Source: Bretschneidera sinensis
Taxonomy: Eukaryota > Streptophyta > Magnoliopsida > Brassicales > Akaniaceae
Assembly (NCBI GenBank): GCA_023935145.1
Contig: CM043697.1
Location: 44,598,501-44,662,500, forward strand
DNA: 64,000 nucleotides
Reading direction: 5' to 3'
Positions within the stretch are counted from its first letter, which is position 1, and each line of letters begins with the position of its first letter. Of this stretch, positions 32,420 to 43,754 are shown piece by piece. The position numbers and the translations under genes are program-made. Below the pieces are notes generated by a model that searched no databases, had not been told where the DNA came from, and worked only from the letters and a program-made list of their open reading frames with translations.

Positions 32420-33470
32420 ATTCTACCCACCTTATAAAAATTTCGTTCCCGAAATTTCCTTACCTAACTCATAAAAAAGCTAGGGATACTCTTTTCTCAT
32501 TGTTGCCTCATGCTTCCTATAATTTCTTTAACATCTTTGTTCTGCCATAACACTTGAACTAAAGGAATAACTTTATTACGCAAGACTTGTTCCTTTCTAG
32601 CTAGAATTATGACTGGTATTTACATAAAAGTCAAATCTTCCTGAAATTCTACAGCTTAACTCAGAATACTATAGGATTCCTCATGTAAATACTTTCTCAA
32701 AAGTGAAACATGAAACACATTGTATAATTGCTTTAATTCTAGACATAAATCCAATCTATATGCTATTGGTTCCACTCTTTCAATCACCTCATACCCCACA
32801 AACTCGGACTTAACTTTCCTTTCTTTTTAAATCTCAATACACCCATCCACGGAGATATCTTCAAATACACCCTGTAACTAACCTGAAACTCAAGATGTCA
32901 TATTCTATTATCAACATATCCCTTCTATTTGTTTTGTGCTGCTCTAAGGTTCTCTCTAACCAGTTTGATTCTCTCAGTAGTAAAATCTATCATTTTTGGA
33001 CCAAATATCTTTCTCTCTTCAACTTCTTCTTAACATACTGGAGTTCTGCACCTTCTACCATATAAAGCCTCAAATGGTGCCATCCCAATACTAGCTTGAT
33101 ACTGATTATTGTATGCAAATTCGATCAAAGGTAAATAAGCATCCTAGCTCACTGAAAAACTCAATACACTTGACCTCATTGTATCTTCTAGTATTATGAT
33201 GATTCTCTTTGTCTGCCCATCAGCTTGATGATGAAAAACTGTACTAAACTGTAACTGTGTACCCATAGCTTTCTGAAAACTTTTCTAATTTCTAGAAGTA
33301 AATCTAGAATCTCTATCTGATACAATGCTCAAATGTACTCCATGTAATCTCACAATTTCCGTTACATACAATTCAAGCAACTTTTTAGGACTCTAGGTAG
33401 TTTTAATAGGAAGGAAATGCGAAGACTTATAAAGTCTATCCACTATAGCCCATACAACATCATGACCTCT
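32420..33470 (-). pseudogene. Tekay integrase core, C-terminal part and probable chromodomain
   Basis: Minus-strand frames with breaks: a core segment with [18 protein letters not shown] near 33,300-33,350, HHQADGQTKR near 33,210, [20 protein letters not shown] and [11 protein letters not shown] near 33,050-33,130, then a C-terminal SPWMGVLRF region near 32,830-32,860. A basic C-terminal tail ends near 32,420 with EISGTKFL next to the LTR, which is the Tekay pattern. Asp of SDRD is seen; the catalytic Glu block is close to its usual form. The chromodomain itself is inferred from position. Confidence 0.6.
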
Positions 33471-33701
33471 CTAGATACGGGGAAAACCATAAACAAAATC
33501 CATACTCACATTCTTCCATGACCATTCAGGTACTGAAAAATGCTGTAATAAACCTGCCAGATGTCTATTCTTAGACTTCACCTGTTGATAAATCAAACAT
33601 CTAGAAATATACTCAGCTACATCATTCTTCATCCCTGACCACCAATAATTTTGTCTCAACCCCCTGTACATCTTATTATTACTCGGGTTCATAGAATACA
33701 C
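33471..33701 (-). pseudogene. Tekay integrase N-terminal zinc region
   Basis: An open frame with YRGLRQNYWWSGMKNDVAEY, then CLIYQQVKSKN and LAGLLQHFSVPEWSW, and MDFVYGFP. This is the HHCC end and the start of the integrase core with its first Asp. In the CxxC position only the first Cys is kept (C-L-I-Y). Confidence 0.75.
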
Positions 33702-34209
33702 AGAATTATGAACCTATTTTAGTATCTCATTTCTTATCAACATCATTGGGAACATAAACTCTATGTCCCAATACTACCATACAATATTCTCTAATTCTAA
33801 ACTCATTCGGTTTCCCACTCAATATTTTCTGTCAGATCTTCACTATCCCTTCATCACTACTCTGCATCTGGTACAAGTGATCAATAATAGAAAATTGTAC
33901 CACCATATTTGCCATCAATACTCCTCTAGCACTAATACTCAATTGTGTTCTCATTTCTCTTAATTCTATCATCAAGCTAATATCATGATTCCCAATAGTA
34001 GCTAATCTCACTGTAGACTTTCAACTCAATGCATCAGCTACTACATTAGCCTTCCTTGGATGATAATGAATTGTACAGTTATAGTCACTAATCAATTCTA
34101 TCCACCTCTACCTCAAATTCAACTCTCTCTAGGTAGGTAAATGCATCAAACTTTTATGATCAGTAAAAATTTCACAAGTGGTTCCATACAAGTTGTGTCT
34201 CCAAATCTT
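33702..34209 (-). pseudogene. Tekay RNase H C-terminal part to integrase linker
   Basis: The minus strand continues from RNase H with stops. A readable piece near 34,020-34,080 resembles NYDCTIHYHPRKANVVADAL, the RNase H/tether end of gypsy pol. No complete ORF. Confidence 0.5.
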
Positions 34210-34488
34210 CTAAGAAAAAACTATGGCAGCCAATCCTAAATCATGGGTCAGGTAATTTCTCTCATGGTTCTTCAATTGCCTAGAAACATAAGCTATAACT
34301 CTTCCATGTTGCATCAACAGACATCCTAACCCTTGATGCGATGCATCACTATATACCACAAATCCTTTATCACCAGAAGGAAGTACTAATACCAAATCAG
34401 TAGTCAATTTCTCTTTCAACACCTGGAAACTCTTCTCACATTCTTCTAACCACATAAATTTCACTTCCTTCCTAGTCAGTCTGGTCAA
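34210..34488 (-). pseudogene. Tekay RNase H, N-terminal part
   Basis: An open 92-residue frame: [70 protein letters not shown] is the first acidic block of Ty3 RNase H. It follows RT in the normal order. Confidence 0.8.
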
Positions 34489-34512
34489 TGGTCCAACAAT
34501 AATAGAAAAATT

Positions 34513-34809
34513 CTAGATAGATCTCCTATAATAACCAGTCAACCCCAAAACGCTTCTAATTTCAATCATGCTAGTTGGTCTTTCCCAATTCAACACTGCC
34601 TCCACTTTCTGTGGGTCAATTGCTATACCATCTCCTGACACAACATGCCCGAAGAAATATATTTCATTCAACCAAAAGTCACACTTAGAGAACGTTGTAT
34701 ACAATTTCTCTCTCCTTAGAATTTCCAACACTATCTCTAAATGTTGCACATTCTCCTTTTCATTATTGGAATATACCAGAATATCATCAATAAATACAAT
34801 CACGAAATC
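34513..34809 (-). pseudogene. Tekay reverse transcriptase, C-terminal part
   Basis: The minus strand reads FVIVFIDDILVYSNNEKEN, then HLEIVLEILRREKLYTTFSK, CDFWLNEIYFFGHVVSGDGI and LGLTGYYRR. The catalytic box is F-I-D-D. The front of this protein lies beyond the solo LTR at 36,840-37,109. Confidence 0.8.
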
Positions 34810-36839
34810 TGTAACAACCCATCCCGAGTTGGCCACACCCGAGATGATGCTGTCACATTTTGAAAATCCCAACACAACACATATATCCAACAATAAAAAT
34901 ACCATATGCAATTGTTTACAACGATCCTCAACCCTTAATAGGGGAGATACATCATTCAAATTTCAACTTAAACATTTTATACAATATAATATGCATGAAT
35001 ATTTACAAATATTTTTTTTTCTTATTAGTCTGAGGATGTAGACTACGTGGCTTACAGATAATGACTCCATCTGAATCTCAACTCACTAACTATTTGTCCT
35101 GCCTGCTACCTGAAATCATTTAACATTGATGGATGAGCTTCACAAGCTCAGTGAATTAAATTTACTAGAAGTATTCAATTTGTATAAATAGCCTTTTAAT
35201 ATTCAATCATTTATATCTCATATAATTTGATAATAACATTCTATTATCACTACTCATATCATAACCCCTATTCTCTATCAATCTCTTCTTCTCATATATT
35301 TATTCACCTTGAGACCATCAATTATATCTCATAATTACCTCATTATGAGGTTCACAACATATAGTCTATCACTCAGATAGTTCTTATCATATCATACTTT
35401 CATATTTTTTTTTCCCACCGTATCTGTCTCTCTGTGAGACTCATTCATTTATTAATAATTTTACAATCAAGAACAATGCTTTAGCATTTCAGTAATAAAA
35501 TCAATATTTAAAACGGAGGCAATACATGAATTATTAATTGGGAACATCTTCTCACATGTCGACATGTTTTTATCTTAGACCGGCTGACTTCCCGGTTCTT
35601 TTATCACCAGTATATACTAGCTGTCATGGTTTTTTATTTATCACTAGCATATACCGGCTATCACGGTTTTCATTTCTCACTAGCATATACCAGCTGTCAT
35701 AGTTTTTCATTTATCACCAGCATATACCTGCTGCCACGGTTTTCATTTCTCACCAGCATGTACCGGCTGTCACGGTTTTTCATTTATCACTAGTATATAC
35801 TGGTTATCACGGTTTTTCATTTCATGTATATGCATATGAACAATGATATGAAATATGCATATACACAATAATATAAAAGCACGCATATATTTAGACATTC
35901 AAATTAGTTATCCTACTTCTTCTCAAATTATTATTTGATCAATTTCACTAATTTCTTCTCCTCATATATCATATCAAATCATCATTCATAGTTCATCAAG
36001 AATTTCACTTATCACCTTTATTATTAAATCGACTAATTATTCCAATAATATTATTTCTCATAAAATAATTCTTTACACATCAATTATTCCTATCATACCT
36101 ATCAACCAACTTTTATTTATCACCAAATCATAAGTTAATAATTTATTCAAATATTATCACTATATATTTCATATTTATCTTGATTACTTAAAGTAAATCT
36201 AACTCACCATGTAGCACTTAGAGCTACTAGTGGATCACTTAATTCCCTTTTATGCTCTTTTCAACAATTTCTTCCGATTGCTCATCGTCAACACCTTTTT
36301 TTTTTTAGAGCTTTTTGTGATTCTCTGTAAAATTCTCCCGTAAACCCCTTCAAAATTGTACTCTTTCAATCTTTCGTTCAGTCCCCAAGTGTTTAAAGAA
36401 ATAGAGAAATTTAAATTGAAGAAAGGAGAAAACCAAACATGATTTGGTAAAAAAAATACTTAAAAATAAAACAAAATTTGAACTCCGTATATAAAAACGG
36501 TCTGCCACCGTTCAGCACCGTTTTTACACATTTGAGGTGCTTGGTGTTGCACCCTTATTTCAATTAGTGTCCCATGTTGATAACGGGGACAACACCTGGA
36601 CGTCTAGGTGTTGTCGCACCAATTTTTTTTCTTCTTTTTTTTTTTCCCTTCTTTGTAACATACCTAAACGTTCCGTCTAGTTATTTTTTTCTTTCGTTTT
36701 CTTTACACTGCCACACATCCATTTTTTTTAAAGAATTATTTTATTCAATAATAAATCTTTCATGTATATATTATTTTAATTCTATGTCATATTTATCAAA
36801 TTACTTCTTTACCCTTACTTTAAGAATATGAGTATTACA
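34810..36839 (-). mobile_element. Solo LTR of a Tekay-related element inside the Tekay RT gene
   Basis: Starts TGTAACAACCC and ends AGTATTACA, like the other two Tekay LTRs in the window, but is clearly divergent from them. Flanks AAATC (34,805-34,809) and AAATT (36,840-36,844) form a 5-bp duplication with one change. The RT phrase FLDKF on one side and VIVFIDD on the other join in frame when it is removed. It carries six or so copies of a roughly 45-bp repeat at 35,590-35,825. A solo LTR arises by recombination between the two LTRs of a full element. Confidence 0.85.
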
Positions 36840-37109
36840 AAATTTATCCAAGAATGGTTTAAACACCCAATTCATTAGATTCATAAATGTTGCAGAAGTA
36901 TTAGTCAACCCAAATAGCATCATAAGGAACTTATGATGATCATAATATGTCCTAAAAGCAGTCTTAGGCTCGTCCCCCTTCCTTATCCTCAACTGATGAT
37001 AACCTGATCTCAGGTCTATCTTAGAAAACACCCTAGCCCCCTGTAACTGCTCAAATAAATCATCTATCTTGGGCAAATGATATTTATTCTTGATGGTGAT
37101 CTTATTCAA
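36840..37109 (-). pseudogene. Tekay reverse transcriptase, N-terminal part
   Basis: The minus strand reads [20 protein letters not shown], then [20 protein letters not shown] and [20 protein letters not shown]. These are the fingers and palm blocks of a Ty3 RT, with the first catalytic Asp in SKIDLRSGY. It is cut at FLDKF by the solo LTR. Additional upstream RT code at 37,110-37,300 is broken. Confidence 0.8.
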
Positions 37110-37300
37110 CTATCTATAATCAATACACAACCTCATCATTTTATCTTTCTTATTCACAAACAACATAGGGGCTCCTCAAGGCGACATACTAGATCAAATA
37201 AACTGTTTATCTAGCAACTTATGAAGCTGAACTTTCAATATTCTCAACTCAACTGGTGCCATTATGTAAGGTGCTATAAATATGGGTGCTAATCCCGGAA

Positions 37301-38026
37301 TCACCTCAATAAAAAGCTCAATCTCTCTGTTGGGAGGAAAAAACCAGACAACTCCTCAGGGAATACATCAGAAATATCTTTCACTACCAAAATTTCTTTT
37401 AACTTCCTAATCTCCTTTCTAGAATCCACCACATATGCCAAATACCCATCACAACCCTTCTTCAACCATCTACTAGTAGTCATAGCAGAAATAAGATAGT
37501 TGGCAAGTATCTTACGTTCTCCCTGAAAATTAAACTCATCTTGTCCTGGTATCCTGAACACCACATTCTTCCTAAAACAATCTATCCAAGCATGATATGA
37601 AAATAACCAATTCATCCCCAAAATTAAATCAAAATCTATCATATCTAAAGGCAACAAATTAACTTCAATTTCTCTATTAGCCATACTGATCACACAACCT
37701 TGATAAATTGTCATGATAATAACCCTATCCCTAGTAGGAATCTCAACAATAACATCATGCATTAAAGGACTAACACAAATATTAATAGATTTCATATAAA
37801 CACTATATGCAAAAGAATGGGTTGCCACAGGATCGATCAATAATATAGCAGGTCTATCAAGAATAGATACCATACCCATAACAATATCAAGAGCGGCATG
37901 TGCATCTTGTTGGGTCAATGCATAGACTCTGCTATTTTTGGGTTGTAACTGACCACTGTGTCCTCTCTTAGCTACTGATCTTTTGGCTCTGCCCCGCATA
38001 CTCCCTGATCCACCACTTCTCTCCAC
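37301..38026 (-). pseudogene. Tekay protease region
   Basis: A 241-residue open frame: SRVYALTQQDAHAALDIVMG, LIDPVATHSFAYSVYMKSIN, then VEIPTRDRVIIMTIYQGCVI, ANREIEVNLLPLDMIDFDLI and LGMNWL. It is a retropepsin-like domain. The catalytic D-[ST]-G loop reads D-P-V, so Gly is lost. The IDFDLILGMNWL end is conserved. A paralogous fragment at 63,464-64,000 reads D-L-G at this point. Confidence 0.75.
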
Positions 38027-38464
38027 CTGTTTTCTCCCAACACTTCCAGCACCTAACAGATTTTCCCACTGGACAATCTACACTAATATGTCCTTCATCA
38101 CCACATACAAAGCACATCAGAGTAGGACAATTCTGAGATAGATGCTCTGTCTGATTACATCTATAGCAAACTCGTGTCTCTCGCTCATACATCAAATTAT
38201 CACTTCCCCTTGGTGGCATACTTACTCCTCTACCATAGTTTGTCTTCCAAATCTAGGGGTCCCATCAATATTACTTTGAGCTACAGAAGCAATAGATCTT
38301 GCTTGCCTCTAACTCCGCAAAACTATTCCTTGTGACAAGGAACACCCTCTTTGGGGTGGTCTCCCACCCTGCACACTCATACTATTACCATCTCTGGGTC
38401 CTTCAAATCTATACATTTTCAGCCAATCCCTCTTAGCTCTAAACTCCATCATATCTTTCTCAAG
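37968..38464 (-). pseudogene. Tekay gag zinc-knuckle region
   Basis: The frame 37,968-38,219 has two CCHC knuckles: CYRCNQTEHLSQNC and CFVCGDEGHISVDC. These bind element RNA. The linker upstream (38,220-38,464) is Arg/Ser/Gly-rich but broken by stops. Confidence 0.75.
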
Positions 38465-39256
38465 CTATAATGCTTTATCCACCATTATGGCATAATTCAC
38501 AATACCCATATATGAGAGTTTAGTTCGAATTTCATAGTGTAACCTTTCTAAAAATATCTTATATTTCTTTTCCTCCGTATTTACTAACTCAAGTACAAAC
38601 GCTATAAATCTAATATCATACTCAGTCATAGATAAAATATTATAACTTAGATGAATAAAATCTATCTCTTGCTGTGCTCGAAACATATCTGGAAAACACA
38701 TCGCAAAGAACACATCTTTAAACTTACACCAAGTTAAGAATTGATCTATCTGTGTACTCAATCTAAGCAGAATATCCTCCCACCATTGAAAAGTCTCACC
38801 TTCTAGCTTAAATGAAGCAAAAACAACCTTCTGCCTATCTATCACTAGTAAGACTTCAAAATATTTTGCAACATGTTTAATCCACTGCTCAGCTTCAATA
38901 GGATTTACAAATCTTCTAAAAGACTGGAGTTTAAATTTAATAAATCTCACAAAACACTCCCCTTGCATCTCATGTTCAAACATACCTTCTCCCTCGTAAG
39001 CCTCTTGTCTTACCATATCAGGTTTGGTTCTGTCCCTTTCCTCTAGTCCCCTCTGTAAATTATCAGCCCTTTTTTCTGCTGCATCCATTCTCTCTATAGC
39101 ACAATCCAGAACTTCTTTCAACTCATCCATCCTAATGTCAGATTCTCTCCCACCTCTACTAGTACCGAGTTGTACCGGCAACATGTTCCCTTGTATGAAC
39201 CACAGACTCGACCTGCCCCTTAGCTTCAGCTCTTCTAAATATTGGGGGTCTACCAC
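38465..39256 (-). pseudogene. Tekay gag capsid domain
   Basis: An open frame of 263 residues with a coiled-coil (ERMDAAEKRADNLQRGLEER) near residues 52-71, then FVNPIEAEQWIKHVAKYFEV, FQWWEDIL, WCKFKDVFFAMCFPD and MTEYDIRFIAFVLELV. This is the usual gypsy gag fold order. The start used by the frame (about 39,256) is near but not at the expected N-terminus. The frame breaks into the zinc region at 38,464. Confidence 0.75.
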
Positions 39257-39394
39257 ATCCTCTCTGGTTCAATACTCTACCTCTAACTTTAGCACGTCCA
39301 CGTGTCATCCTCAGACTCTGCATTAAAATGTAGTTTATTTAAATCTTTCACTTCTTTAAATTTTTATGCAGTCTACAGAATCATAAAACTTAAT

Positions 39395-39406
39395 GCTCTG
39401 ATACCA
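39395..39406 (-). promoter_or_regulatory. Tekay primer-binding site (tRNA-iMet)
   Basis: The minus strand reads TGGTATCAGAGC four bases inside the 5' LTR. It matches the 3' end of initiator tRNA-Met. Confidence 0.85.
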
Positions 39407-39410
39407 AAAT

Positions 39411-41122
39411 TGTAATGACTCATCCTGGGTTGGCCACCCTTGAGACGGTGTCGTCACGTTTTGAAATCCCAGCATGACACATATATGCAACAATATAAAA
39501 TATATATCGACTGAAAATATATACATACATCAATTCTCAACCCTCAACAGGGAAGTTACATTATTAATATCCTAACTGAAACAATATATACAATATATTA
39601 TGCATGAATATTTACAATTTTTTTCTTCTATTAGTCTGAGAATGTGGACCACGAGGCTTACAGATAATAACTCAGTCTGAATCTCAACTCACAAATCTAT
39701 ATGTCCTGTCCGTTACTTAAAATTATTTAACAGTGAGGAGTAAGTTTCACAAGCTCAATGAATTAAATTTACTAGAAATACTTGATTTGTATACTTCCAA
39801 TTATTTTCATTCATTATTAAATTCGCATAATTAACCATCTATCTATTCTAACATTCTAATTCAATCATTTATAAATTTCTCTCAATAAATAAATTATCAG
39901 ACTATCCTCTTTCAATACATATATCTCATATATTTTATCAATTTAATATTTTCAATTTAGTATCATCATAAAGTTCACATCAATAATATAATTCTTTATT
40001 ATGTCATCATTTCTATTTATCTATTATGTATTCTTTAGCATCTCAGACATTAATAATAAATATTTAAAACAAATATAATGCATGAATTTAAATTATATTT
40101 CTTTCTTTTTAAATTATATTTCTTTCTTTCTCATCAGATAATTTTATATTATCATCCGGAAACGTCTTCCCACATGTCGACATGTTTTAGCCAGACCAGC
40201 TACTTTTCTGGTCTTCTCAACCAGACCAACTGCCCTATTGGTATTTTCAGCCAGACCAACTGCCTTCCTGGTCTTCATTTTTATGCATATGAGCAATAAC
40301 ATGCAAGCAATCGTAGTATACATCAAAGCATTCAATTCAACTATCTAACTCTTTCTCAAATTTATTATTTTTATCATATTTATAAATTGTCTCATCATAT
40401 ATCATATTAATTTTTCAATCAATTTTCAGAAATTTCATATAACTTCTTAGCATATTTTTCATTAATCTATCATTTTTAAAAATATAAATTATTATATAAT
40501 TAATATTCAACATACTGTTTAGTCCCCAATTAATAAATCAATTAATTATTATACTTAACAGAAAATAAATCACTAAATCATTATAATTCAACAATTTATT
40601 CAAATATCATAAATTCGTATTTTTATTGGTCTCGATTACTAAAAATAGAACTCACCACGTGGCACTTAAAGCTACCAGTGAAGTCTGTGATTTTTAAAAA
40701 AAAAAATACAATTTATATATTTACCAATGGTTATTTACAATATTGCCATCATTTAAAATTTACAGTTTTGCCCCTTATCCTTTAAAATCAATTTTTCATC
40801 TTTTCTTCCTTCCAAAATTTTATAAAAGTTATAGAGAAATATAAAAATTTATATTTTCTTCCAATTTTTTTTTCTTTTCATTATTTTCCTCAACTTCAAT
40901 CAATATTTTTCTTCAAAATTTTTTTATTTCAACTTCAAATTTCAAAAATTTTCAGTACTTTCTTCTTAAAAAGTTTCTAACTATTTTCAACAAAATTCAC
41001 AATATTGTCTTTTAAATATTATTTCAAATTAATACTAAATCTTTCATCAATGAATTATTTATGTTAATATAATATATGTAAAATTACTTTTTTATCCTTA
41101 TTTTATGAATATTAATACTACA
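39411..41122 (-). repeat. Tekay 5' LTR
   Basis: 1,712 bp, TGTAATGACTC to TACTACA on the plus strand. Compared with the 3' LTR it lacks about 60 bp near 40,025 and several hundred bp near 40,680. It has its own version of the 30-bp array (ccagaccaactgccttcctggtcttc) at 40,190-40,280. Unequal LTRs show long residence. Confidence 0.85.
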
Positions 41123-41978
41123 TTGTAAGCCCCAGATTAAAAGGCTTGCGCTCAATGAAACATCTAAAATTTCATATCTCGAGGTATTTTGTCTATGACT
41201 CGTCTTTGGGCGCGCCCAAAAAACACCATTGAAAACACTGATTTTGCATTCATTGTTTTCAAACACATTCTAAGACTCCTATTTGGGCGAGACATTGACA
41301 AAATGCTTTGACACGCTTTAAAAAAGATGTGAGTTTTAAAAGACTTGCGTTTTCCTGTTGGAGTATACCCTTCACAAAAAAACTAACACCTTTTGCGTTG
41401 TTTGCGTTGTGTGAGATGTATGCTTCGTAAGAAATTTTTTTTATGTTTAATTGAATGAGTTTGGATTGGATTGGATTGAGGTTTTTTTAGTTTAGTATAA
41501 TTGAATTAAATTGAATTTTTAGACCAATCCGACTGAAACCGATCCATGATCGATCTATTTTGAATCCCAACGATTTTATATTTATTTTATGTCATTCCAT
41601 ATCTCATGATTGATTTTTATTTTAAAATGTTGTGAAATTTATAAAACGTGAATTACACTGCAAGGGATCAAAAAATTTACCCAGAAGAAGAATTAAATCA
41701 GGAAAATAGAAAGAAGGGGAAGAGAATCGAACTTCAACGGCCACATCATCTATGATTATGAACTACTATGGACCTTTCCAGGAAGCTGTCATGGCCGCCT
41801 ACCTCTCTTTTGTCCACTCTCTGCTGCAATCAACTGTCAAACTGCCTCCTCTCTCTCTTTCTACATCCTGCCATTTCTTTCTTCTGTCTCTCTCACAGTC
41901 AGTACCAAACCCCTCTTCCTCCATCTTCCTCTCTCTATCCACTTCCATTAGACAGCAACATCAACAACCAAGAACCCA
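41123..41978 (+). promoter_or_regulatory. Upstream region and leader of the RKF3-like gene
   Basis: About 850 bp between the Tekay LTR and the kinase start. A possible TATA box (TATAAAAC) lies at 41,640-41,647, followed by a CT-rich segment from 41,800 that looks like a plant 5' leader. If transcription starts near 41,670, the leader would contain upstream ATGs at 41,752, 41,758, 41,768 and 41,791. The ATG at 41,791 has G at -3 and +4. The 41,752 frame runs to 42,012 and overlaps the kinase start. The Tekay 5' LTR abuts this region in opposite orientation. Confidence 0.45.
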
Positions 41979-43754
41979 ATGTCTCTATTACAAAATCTCT
42001 GGGCTTGTTTAATTCTATCGCTGGTCTCCATCGCTCTTGCCCAGCAAAATGGCACCGCTTCCTGCCCGCTCGACTTCTCGGTCCTGCGCCGCCTCGGGTC
42101 TGGTTCCGTCAAGCCGAGCTCCGAAGTCTTCACTTCCTGCCACTACATCCTCCAAGGCCTGCGACTCGTCCAGTCCCAGCACCTCCGACTCACGGACTCA
42201 TTCCTCCCGCCGCTCAACTCGTCCGAGTCATGCTGGCTCGCCTACCAGTCCCTCCTCAAGGATTTCATACCAAACTTCGATATCCGTTCCAATTGCGGGT
42301 TCCAGACCAGTTGGATTTCCCAGGGTTGCATGAACATCACCACCAGGTCCCAATTCGAACACCTAATCCCCATTTCCACCCACCTCGACGTCGTTTCAAG
42401 TTGCAACCAGTCCCTCGAGAACAGCTCCCCTTGCGCCTCTTGTACCACCAGTTTGTCCAGCTTGCAGGCGTCGTATCTCACGGGACCTTCTGTTGGCAAC
42501 ATCTCCGATTGTACGGCCTACCCGTATATTTACGCCGCGGCCTTCGCGAACCTGCACGGCCCCACCGATGAAGGTACTGCCAAGTGCTTGTTTTCGCTTG
42601 ATTTCACCTCCAATAGTTCTTCTAGTAAAAGGAAAAAAGTGGTGATTTTGATCGTTTTGATTGGGTGCGGTGCTGGGTTGGTGGTGATCGTTGGCGGGTC
42701 TTGGTTTCTGCGGAAAAAATATGAGGAATCCAAGAGGAGAAAGCGGAAGCAGAGAGATAGGATCAATGATGTTGAGATGTGTTTGGGGTCGATTAGTGAC
42801 AGTACTACTTTGGTGAAGTTCAATTTTGATGAGATTAAGAAAGCGACTAAGAATTTGTTTAGGGACAACATCATTGGGACAGGAGGGTATGGGAATGTGT
42901 ACAAGGGTGTGTTGCTTGATGGGTCTGAGGTTGCTATGAAGAGGTTTAAGAATTGCTCGGCCACAGGTGATGCGAATTTTGCGCATGAAGTTGAGGTCAT
43001 TGCGAGCGTGAGGCATGTCAATCTTGTTGCTTTGAGAGGGTATTGTACTGCTACCACTCCGTATGAGGGTCACCAGAGGATAATTGTGTGTGATTTGATG
43101 AAGAATGGTAGTCTTCATGACCATTTGTTTGGGTCTACTGGGACGAAGCTTAGTTGGCCTATGAGGCAAAATATTGCCCTGGGGACAGCCAGGGGGTTGG
43201 CTTATTTGCATTATGGGGCACAACCGGGGATCATTCACAGGGATATCAAAGCGAGTAACATTCTTTTGGACGAGAATTTTGAGGCCAAGGTGGCAGATTT
43301 TGGGCTTGCAAAGTTTACACCAGAGGGGATGACACATATGAGCACTAGGGTGGCAGGGACAATGGGATATGTTGCTCCTGAGTATGCGTTGTATGGGCAG
43401 TTGACAGAAAGGAGTGATGTGTATAGCTTTGGTGTTGTGCTTCTTGAGCTTTTGAGCGGAAAGAAGGCACTCATTGTTAACGATGATGGCCAACCCTCTC
43501 TTGTGACTGACTGGGCATGGTCATTGGTGAGGGAAGAAAGAGCTTTGGATGTAATTGAAGATGGGATGCTGGAGCCAGGTGCGCCAGAAGTTTTGGAGAA
43601 GTATGTATTGGTTGCTGTTCTTTGTTCTCATCCGCAATTATATGTTAGGCCGACAATGGATCAGGTTGTGAAAATGTTGGAAACAGACCTGTCAGTTCCC
43701 TCAATCCCAGAACGACCAATTCCTCTTGTAGCTGACATTGATGATATTGAGTGA
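41979..43754 (+). CDS. RKF3: Receptor-like kinase of the RKF3 type (SPARK ectodomain, Ser/Thr kinase)
   Basis: 591 residues, one exon, no stops. A signal peptide (1-21, ending SIALA) is followed by a cysteine-rich SPARK-type ectodomain (about 27-205, starting CPLDFSVLRRLGS) with many N-x-S/T sites. A transmembrane segment (221-244, VVILIVLIGCGAGLVVIV) and a basic stop-transfer (RRKRKQR) come next. The kinase domain (about 290-570) has the glycine loop GTGGYGNVYKG at 300-310, the ATP-binding Lys 321 (EVAMK), HRDIKASN with catalytic Asp 422, DFG at 440-442 and APE at 466-468. It is RD-type, so probably active. It would sense a signal at the plasma membrane and phosphorylate cytoplasmic targets. 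Ectodomain wording and the intronless structure match Arabidopsis RKF3 (receptor-like kinase in flowers 3); orthology is inferred, and the ligand is unknown. Start chosen because the signal peptide begins there. Confidence 0.93.
   Translation: MSLLQNLWACLILSLVSIALAQQNGTASCPLDFSVLRRLGSGSVKPSSEVFTSCHYILQGLRLVQSQHLRLTDSFLPPLNSSESCWLAYQSLLKDFIPNFDIRSNCGFQTSWISQGCMNITTRSQFEHLIPISTHLDVVSSCNQSLENSSPCASCTTSLSSLQASYLTGPSVGNISDCTAYPYIYAAAFANLHGPTDEGTAKCLFSLDFTSNSSSSKRKKVVILIVLIGCGAGLVVIVGGSWFLRKKYEESKRRKRKQRDRINDVEMCLGSISDSTTLVKFNFDEIKKATKNLFRDNIIGTGGYGNVYKGVLLDGSEVAMKRFKNCSATGDANFAHEVEVIASVRHVNLVALRGYCTATTPYEGHQRIIVCDLMKNGSLHDHLFGSTGTKLSWPMRQNIALGTARGLAYLHYGAQPGIIHRDIKASNILLDENFEAKVADFGLAKFTPEGMTHMSTRVAGTMGYVAPEYALYGQLTERSDVYSFGVVLLELLSGKKALIVNDDGQPSLVTDWAWSLVREERALDVIEDGMLEPGAPEVLEKYVLVAVLCSHPQLYVRPTMDQVVKMLETDLSVPSIPERPIPLVADIDDIE

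Larger units (their letters stand above)
24202..41122 (-). mobile_element. Ty3/gypsy LTR retrotransposon, Tekay-like chromovirus, with nested insertions
   Basis: Read on the minus strand: 5' LTR (41,122-39,411), tRNA-iMet primer-binding site, gag, two zinc knuckles, protease, RT, RNase H, integrase with a likely chromodomain, then 3' LTR (32,419-24,202). The 3' LTR is split by a copia element (25,420-31,470) and RT is split by a solo LTR (34,810-36,839). The gag/zinc-knuckle style, iMet primer and end of pol next to the LTR fit the Tekay/Del chromoviruses. Flanks GCATA (left) and TTGTA (right) do not match, so the target duplication is lost or the ends come from recombination. Confidence 0.8.

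Noticed and set aside
34513..37109. Two separate RT genes
   Set aside because: The halves are one RT split by a solo LTR; the phrases join in frame.
41768..42571. 267-residue plus-strand ORF overlapping the kinase gene
   Set aside because: It lies in another frame of the RKF3-like coding region, is Pro/His/Arg-rich and has no domain. The kinase frame explains the openness.
42396..43493. 365-residue minus-strand ORF under the kinase gene
   Set aside because: Antisense shadow of a high-GC, stop-poor coding frame. No recognisable domain, no promoter.
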